A stretch of DNA of 64,000 nucleotides from an uncultured Eubacterium sp. (lineage in GTDB: Bacteria; Bacillota; Clostridia; Lachnospirales; Lachnospiraceae): contig CAKRGF010000006.1 of assembly GCA_934322085.1 (NCBI GenBank), forward strand, positions 1 to 64,000. The letters run 5' to 3'. Of this stretch, positions 59,302-64,000 are shown one piece after another (position 1 is the stretch's first letter; every line of letters starts with the position of its first letter). A program made the translations under genes and the position numbers. The notes beneath the pieces are model-generated. The model saw only the letters and a list, made by a program, of their open reading frames with translations, ran no database searches and was not told where the DNA came from.

Positions 59302-60579
59302 ATGCTTTTACAACTACTTACAGGCATACACAATTTAACAACACTGCTTTTCGGGATTTTCATTTCTGCCTTTTTTCTTGGTGTAAAACCAAGCAGACAA
59401 AATATCGGAAAGCTGCTTTTGTTTGCTTTCGTGGACGGACTTTTTTACTGGGGCATCAACCTCTTTACAGGTACAGAATTTACCAATCAGCTCTACCCTG
59501 TTTTTGTGCACCTTCCGCTGATTATATTTTTGTTCCTGTGCTACCGTTACTCCCTTTTATCCTGCTGCATTTCTGTTTTTTCCGCCTACCTGTGCTGCCA
59601 GTTCAGCAACTGGATAGGACTTCTTGCACTTACGCTTACTAGGGATGCGGTATGGTACTACGGTGTCCGGATTGTCATAACTTTTATCACATTCTTTTTC
59701 CTGTTCAAATTTGTCCGCCGGACAACACAAATCATTTTTTCAAAGGAAAATAAAGAACTTGTCATCATCGGCTTTCTTCCCTTTATCTATTATATTTTTG
59801 ATTATGCCGCAACTAAATTTTCCTCCCTTTTGTACTCAGGGAACAAAGTCATTGTTGAATTTATGGGATTTACTTTTAGTATCGGCTATCTCATATTTCT
59901 TCTTGTATACTTTAAGGAATCAGAGAAAAAATCAGAAATCAGGCAGTACAGCGACCGTATGGAAATGCAGTTAATCTCCCTGCAAAAAGAAATTGAACAG
60001 GTTAGAAACAGCGAGCAGACACTTGCTATTCTGCGTCACGATATGCGCCACCACCTGAATTTTATTCATTCTATGCTAAATCAGAATCGTCCGGAAAAAG
60101 CCATTTCCTATATTCAGGAAATCGGAAACGCTTATGATGATACAATTGTCACAAGATACTGTAAAAATGAGACTTTAAACTCCGTCATTTCTATTTACAA
60201 AACACGTTTCCTAGAGCGGGACATTGACTTTCTGCCAACAATTTATGTGCGGGAGAATTTACCGTGTCCCGACCTTTCTCTATGTACAATTCTGTCCAAT
60301 GCACTGGAAAATGCGATGCACGCATTAGAACATGCCAAGGGTGAAAAGTGGATTTCCTTACATATCATGCAAAAAGAGAACCTTTTGCTGTTAGAAATCA
60401 AAAATCCCATCGCGACAATGCCAAAATTTGTTGATGGAATTCCCATTTCGGATAAAAAAGGGCATGGTATTGGAACCAAAAGTATTGTATACTATGTACA
60501 ACAGTTAAATGGACAATGCCATTTTTCTGTTGAGGAGCATTGTTTTGTATTAAAAATCATTCTTTCGAGGTGCGTATGA
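59302..60579 (+). CDS. AgrC-like GHKL-type sensor histidine kinase
   Basis: This 425-residue protein has six or seven membrane segments in the first 205 residues, a coiled linker, the dimerisation His in I-L-R-H-D-M-R-H-H-L-N, and a GHKL-type ATPase with N-A-L-E-N-A-M-H-A-L and G-H-G-I-G-T-K-S. This is the AgrC/peptide-sensing type. There is no agrB or agrD beside it, so its signal is unknown. It overlaps its response regulator by ATGA. Confidence 0.9.
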   Translation: MLLQLLTGIHNLTTLLFGIFISAFFLGVKPSRQNIGKLLLFAFVDGLFYWGINLFTGTEFTNQLYPVFVHLPLIIFLFLCYRYSLLSCCISVFSAYLCCQFSNWIGLLALTLTRDAVWYYGVRIVITFITFFFLFKFVRRTTQIIFSKENKELVIIGFLPFIYYIFDYAATKFSSLLYSGNKVIVEFMGFTFSIGYLIFLLVYFKESEKKSEIRQYSDRMEMQLISLQKEIEQVRNSEQTLAILRHDMRHHLNFIHSMLNQNRPEKAISYIQEIGNAYDDTIVTRYCKNETLNSVISIYKTRFLERDIDFLPTIYVRENLPCPDLSLCTILSNALENAMHALEHAKGEKWISLHIMQKENLLLLEIKNPIATMPKFVDGIPISDKKGHGIGTKSIVYYVQQLNGQCHFSVEEHCFVLKIILSRCV

Positions 60580-61283
60580 AGATAGCAATTTGTGATGATG
60601 AGATGGCAGTGAGTGAAGTAACGAAATCTCTTTTGCAGCAGTGGGCCATACACCATTCAGTTACCCTTTCTATCCGCTGCTATGACAATGGAGATGACCT
60701 GATTCTCGCCCAAAAAAGCGAATGTTTTGACCTGATTTTTCTCGACGTCCTTATGCCGCTTCTAAACGGCATTGACACGGCAAAGGATCTACGCAGGCAG
60801 AATCAAAACGTTCCAATTATTTTTCTCACCTCATCCAAAGAATTTGCGTTTGACTCCTATGAGGTCAAGGCATTTCAATATCTGCTGAAACCGGTTTCCC
60901 CAAATCAGCTTTGGTCTGTTATGGATGATTTCTTTACCATGATAAAGAAACAGAAAGAAACTTTTATTGCCCGTATTCCAAATGGATTTTACAAAGTTGC
61001 ACTGGAAGATACGGATTATTTAGAAGCCCAGAACAAGTCAGTACTTGTTTATCTTCATAATGGTACGAGTATCGAAATCCGCGAATTATTCTCCCGGTGC
61101 GAAGAAATATTCTCTTTGGAACAGGGATTTTTCCGCTGCCACCGCAGTTACATTATCAACTTAAACCGCGTAAATCAGTTTACAAAGAACACCGTGACTA
61201 TGACAGACGGTACCACATTGCCGATTTCGCGCAACCGCGCCCTCGCATTTAAGGAAGCCTATTTTACCTATATGTTTGAGTAA
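60576..61283 (+). CDS. LytTR-family response regulator
   Basis: This 235-residue regulator has a receiver domain (C-D-D-E near the start, phospho-Asp in F-L-D-V-L-M-P, Lys in L-L-K-P-V) and a C-terminal LytTR DNA-binding domain (F-F-R-C-H-R-S-Y-I-I-N-L-N-R-V). The ATG at 60576 overlaps the kinase stop. It overlaps the convergent MATE gene by 16 bp at the 3' end. Confidence 0.92.
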   Translation: MKIAICDDEMAVSEVTKSLLQQWAIHHSVTLSIRCYDNGDDLILAQKSECFDLIFLDVLMPLLNGIDTAKDLRRQNQNVPIIFLTSSKEFAFDSYEVKAFQYLLKPVSPNQLWSVMDDFFTMIKKQKETFIARIPNGFYKVALEDTDYLEAQNKSVLVYLHNGTSIEIRELFSRCEEIFSLEQGFFRCHRSYIINLNRVNQFTKNTVTMTDGTTLPISRNRALAFKEAYFTYMFE

Positions 61284-62608
61284 AAGGGACTTCGCTTGTA
61301 AATTAAGAAAATCGCTGTGAGTGATGCGGCAGTCTCCGCAATCCAGAAACAATGCCAGACTGCTGCACCGCCAAATATTTTCCCAAGTACAAAAGCAGCC
61401 GGTATAATTATGACAACATAGCGAAGCAGAGAAAGAATCAGAGATTCCATACCTCTTCCCAGCGCCTCTAACATACCACTTATCGTAACCGAAACTGCTG
61501 ATATGACAAAACCCAGACAAATAATGCGTACCGCGTGTGCGCCATCCAAAATTGTAACCGAATTTTCCGTAAACAATCCCATAAGGTTTTCTGCAAATCC
61601 CAGACATATCAGCATACCAGCAAACATAATAGAGGCAATCATAATCAGTGCTGTAATGAAAATTCGTTTGACACGTCCTCTCTCTCCCGCGCCATAATTA
61701 TAGCTGATAATTGGGCGGATTCCCTGTACAATGCCATTTGCTGAGAGATAAATAAATGTCTGCAGTTTATAATAAATACCAAGAACCAGCACATAAGATC
61801 CGGAATAAACAGCAAGGATTCCATTCAGTGCCGTAATCATAAAGGAAGGCAGGGCAAGATTTAATGTTGCCGGGATCCCTACTCCATACATCTGCGCCAT
61901 CAACCGTTTTTGGAAGACTTTTTTGTGCCAGCGAAAATGCAGTGACATCGGTCGTTTGATAAAAATGAATAAGTACACAACAAGAGGTATTACTTGTCCA
62001 ATACCTGTTGCCAGCGCAGCTCCTTCAATCCCCATTTTCGGAAATATCCCGATACCGAAAATCAACAGTGGGTCAAGTATTATATTGGCAATACATCCAC
62101 ACAACATACTAAACATCGAAACTTTCATCCGTCCTTCTGCCTGGAATATTTTCTCAAACGTTATCGCAATAACATTTGGAACCGCAAAAATAAATACGAG
62201 ATTTGAATATTTTACACCATCCGCAAGAATCTTTTCATTTTCTGTAAACATCGAAACAAATGCCGGCGCAAAAAGAAGTGCTGCAGCCATCAAAATGACA
62301 CCATGTAAAAGGCTTAAGGCAAGTCCCGATGTCACAACATCATCAGCCCGCTTTTGTTCTTTTGCGCCCAGATAATACGCTGCTGCCGCATTCATTCCTA
62401 TCCCAAATCCAACTGCAATTGCCGTTTCCAGTAATTGCAGCGGATATACTAAAGATAATGCAGTCATCGCCTGCTCGCTAATCTGTGCCACAAAATAACT
62501 GTCAACAATATTGTATAGAGAATTTACCAGCATGGACAACATCATTGGCAGTGACATTGACAATACGAGCGGTAATATTTTCTTTTCTTTCATAAATGTT
62601 TGTTCCAT
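61268..62608 (-). CDS. MATE-family efflux transporter
   Basis: This 446-residue protein has twelve hydrophobic segments in two halves and the MATE N-terminus (L-P-M-M-L-S-M-L-V-N-S-L-Y-N-I-V-D-S-Y-F). It exports drugs or metabolites using Na+ or H+. SD AAGGAG precedes the ATG. Its substrate is not predictable. Confidence 0.9.
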   Translation of the reverse strand: MEQTFMKEKKILPLVLSMSLPMMLSMLVNSLYNIVDSYFVAQISEQAMTALSLVYPLQLLETAIAVGFGIGMNAAAAYYLGAKEQKRADDVVTSGLALSLLHGVILMAAALLFAPAFVSMFTENEKILADGVKYSNLVFIFAVPNVIAITFEKIFQAEGRMKVSMFSMLCGCIANIILDPLLIFGIGIFPKMGIEGAALATGIGQVIPLVVYLFIFIKRPMSLHFRWHKKVFQKRLMAQMYGVGIPATLNLALPSFMITALNGILAVYSGSYVLVLGIYYKLQTFIYLSANGIVQGIRPIISYNYGAGERGRVKRIFITALIMIASIMFAGMLICLGFAENLMGLFTENSVTILDGAHAVRIICLGFVISAVSVTISGMLEALGRGMESLILSLLRYVVIIIPAAFVLGKIFGGAAVWHCFWIAETAASLTAIFLIYKRSPFYSNI

Positions 62609-62676
62609 GGGGAACTCCTTTCTTCGTAAGCGTACAATTATGGTTGTGTCAAGTAATGTTTTTTTATTTTTAATTT

Positions 62677-62819
62677 CCGTAATTTAGCCAACCCAGTTTG
62701 TATTTCGTGAGCGCTCCCGCTTAACAAACTGCGTAGGGGTATGGATATGCCAAAAACGCATATCTCATACCCACGCGTTTGTACTCACTCAATGCAAAAT
62801 GGATTGGCTAAATTACTGG
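62677..62819. repeat. 143-bp imperfect palindrome, MITE-like
   Basis: GTAATTTAGCCAA (62679-62691) and TTGGCTAAATTAC (62804-62816) are perfect 13-bp inverted ends. The interior also folds: CAGTTTGTATT...GTGAG pairs imperfectly with its counterpart, and ACAAACTGCGT and GGGTATGGATATG pair with CATATCTCATACCC and the following bases, leaving about 12 unpaired nt on one side. It lies between the MATE and HicB-like genes. Confidence 0.6.
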
Positions 62820-62832
62820 AATCTTAAAAAGA

Positions 62833-63066
62833 TTAAATATCTTTATTTGGCACACCTGGAATGTTTATCTCCATTCCTGCCTCTAGTGCAGCTTCAAACC
62901 ATGCTCTCTTTGAATCTATAGCATTAGCAATTGCTTTTTCTTTTGTATCTCCACAAGTAAGACATCCCGAAAGTTCCGGAAACGAAACCACAAAGCCACC
63001 TTCCTCTGCATCCTCAACAATTTCCATTCGGTAATTCATTTTCATGTAATCGCTTAGCGTTTTCAC
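62833..63066 (-). CDS. HicB-like protein, orphan and lacking a DNA-binding tail
   Basis: This 77-residue protein has the HicB partial RNase H fold (Y-R-M-E-I-V, E-E-G-G-F-V-V-S-F-P-E-L-S-G-C-L-T-C-G-D-T, A-I-A-N-A). A GTG start follows AGAGGAATA. It ends about where the C-terminal ribbon-helix-helix of full HicB proteins would begin. No HicA-type toxin is next to it. Inverted copies of TTTCCGTAATT flank it (62674-62684 and 63166-63176). Confidence 0.72.
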   Translation of the reverse strand: MKTLSDYMKMNYRMEIVEDAEEGGFVVSFPELSGCLTCGDTKEKAIANAIDSKRAWFEAALEAGMEINIPGVPNKDI

Positions 63067-63185
63067 TATTCCTCTTCTCCCATTCTACAATCTGTTACGC
63101 TAATTTAAACTTTCCGTGTATTTATCAAGGCGAGAGCCGTCCACGAGACACAAAATTTTCTCCTGAATTACGGAAACTAAAAAAA

Positions 63186-63584
63186 TCAATCATATCTCGT
63201 TCCCAAATTATAATCCGTCTGAAATTTGGTCTGACAGAATTTATCTCTTGTTGTGTTGACTGCGACCGCTGTGACAAGTCCGTCCGGTTTATTATCATTG
63301 ATTAGCACACGCTCTCCCTGCCCTGCTCCAAAAATAATGTGGTCATAGCGCACATGATTTTCTTTTAAAAACCGCAGGGTATGCTCCTTTTCCCACTCAC
63401 CCCTGGCAGTCAGAAATATAATCATATCATCTTCCGAAATGCCATCTAAAAATTCTTTTGCTCCCGGCAAAAACTTATCGTGTCCTAAGATATACGGCCC
63501 GTCATGGACAACGATTGTGCCGTCCAAATCTAAAATCCATGTCTTTTGCATGGGTGATAAATTAACTTCTTTTGGCTCTAACAT
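63186..63584 (-). CDS. HAD-superfamily phosphatase
   Basis: This 132-residue protein has HAD motif I W-I-L-D-L-D-G-T, motif II F-L-T-A-R and a late I-N-D-N-K-P-D-G, with little or no cap domain, like small polynucleotide- or sugar-phosphate phosphatases. GAGAGG lies 8 nt before the ATG. Substrate unknown. Confidence 0.78.
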   Translation of the reverse strand: MLEPKEVNLSPMQKTWILDLDGTIVVHDGPYILGHDKFLPGAKEFLDGISEDDMIIFLTARGEWEKEHTLRFLKENHVRYDHIIFGAGQGERVLINDNKPDGLVTAVAVNTTRDKFCQTKFQTDYNLGTRYD

Positions 63585-63641
63585 AATATTCCTCTCTATA
63601 CTTTTTCCTAAATAACATATAGAATTATATGATTCGCAGCC

Positions 63642-64000
63642 TTACTTGTCAATCCTCTCCGGGTCCCACCCAAATGCCTTGTAATACTTAATATCTAATC
63701 GGTTCTGTTTTACATAAGTTCTCAATGTTTTAACTACTTCATCCGTAAGCGAATCTCCGAGAACATCTGAAACAGCCTTTCCATCACTTCCATATAATTT
63801 TACCAGATCCTTCTGTAATAAACCGCCATCTCTTGGACGCACGACCTTTTTCACCTGATATCCGTCACTGTCTTTTTTCAAAAACATGACTGCCACTCCA
63901 CCACCGGACTGTGCCTCATATAAAGTTTTTCCGGACAAGCTGAATCCATACCAGTAGAATTGTCCAATTACTTTTACCGTATCATTTTGTCTATTTGTTC
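63642..64000 (-). CDS. Unrecognised protein, C-terminal part (5' end outside window)
   Basis: The frame stays open to the window edge, so the TTG-initiated 98-residue reading is only part of it; at least 118 residues are present (V-I-G-Q-F-Y-W-Y-G-F-S-L-S precedes the TTG). It contains G-G-G-V-A-V-M-F and R-P-R-D-G-G. I cannot name a family. Confidence 0.6.
   Translation of the reverse strand, partial: TNRQNDTVKVIGQFYWYGFSLSGKTLYEAQSGGGVAVMFLKKDSDGYQVKKVVRPRDGGLLQKDLVKLYGSDGKAVSDVLGDSLTDEVVKTLRTYVKQNRLDIKYYKAFGWDPERIDK

Noticed and set aside
59277..59642. Plus-strand frame of 121 codons at the start of the kinase
   Set aside because: Out of frame with the kinase, whose membrane segments and GHKL motifs are clear; no family signal in the alternative frame.
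1..64000. tRNA, rRNA or riboswitch genes
   Set aside because: I looked for tRNA-like arms and known leader motifs upstream of queA, feo, tyrA and the xylanase gene and saw none that I could support by eye.

Overview
The window looks like a chromosomal segment of a gut-type Lachnospiraceae bacterium (Firmicutes, Clostridia) carrying the late half of a siphovirus-type prophage at its left end. The Firmicute assignment rests on strong AGGAGG-type ribosome binding sites, sigma-A promoters with 17-18 bp spacers, a fruR-fruK-fruA-ptsH-ptsI sugar operon, xylan/arabinan enzymes, an Ltp-type lipoprotein, and several proteins of a kind I associate with this family (DUF5721-like protein, a PRTase-fold protein with a Cys pair at its C-terminus, a YjbR-MGMT fusion). 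I cannot fix the genus.

Prophage, 1-19.6 kb. Almost all of it is one minus-strand late operon, read from right to left: holin, XhlA-like coiled-coil protein, amidase endolysin, Terminase_2-type small subunit, HNH-kinase fusion, two unrecognised genes, P27-like small subunit, large terminase, portal, prohead protease, HK97 capsid, connector and neck proteins, major tail protein, tail chaperone with a GGGAAAC -1 frameshift, tape measure, Dit, Gp37-like tail protein and a receptor-binding/baseplate protein. The lysis genes are promoter-proximal and packaging follows. At the left edge, facing the operon, are a partial Ltp-family lipoprotein (candidate superinfection exclusion) and a small membrane protein. 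Integrase, repressor and replication genes are not in the window. The right boundary lies near 19.55-19.72 kb, close to a UUCG-loop terminator, an 11-bp tandem repeat and a 12-bp palindrome.

Host region, 19.7-43.6 kb. It holds a DUF5721-like gene, a Cys-rich small protein, a GH13 debranching-enzyme homologue that has lost all catalytic residues, a PRTase-fold protein lacking the PRPP acidic pair, pepD, tyrA, a lipid kinase, queA, the polyphosphate pair ppx-ppk, rnhA and rsuA, a leaderless amidase, uppP, and a phospholipid operon (PAP2, flippase-like, pssA, psd) for phosphatidylethanolamine. The fructose operon follows. Its HPr has Arg at the regulatory Ser46 position, and its promoter is a consensus TTGACA-17-TATAAT with two 13-bp candidate FruR boxes.

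Right part, 43.8-64 kb. It starts with an Rpn-family PD-(D/E)XK nuclease gene with a perfect Shine-Dalgarno and ATG inside it, as expected for an intragenic antitoxin. Then come an ECF sigma/anti-sigma pair, a GH43 enzyme with a divergent AraC regulator, an HMA chaperone, an AIM24-type protein, a secreted modular GH10 xylanase, feoA-feoB with a CbiT-like gene, an MGMT fusion, a secreted SH3 protein divergent from an AgrC/LytTR two-component system with direct repeats at its promoter, a MATE pump, a 140-bp near-palindrome next to an orphan HicB-like protein, a HAD phosphatase and a truncated unknown gene.

The strongest candidates for something under-described are the Rpn gene-in-gene, the catalytically emptied GH13 and PRTase homologues, a 26-residue hydrophobic peptide whose SD lies in a perfect hairpin, and the CbiT-like protein in the feo locus. 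All calls are from reading the sequence; no database search was possible.
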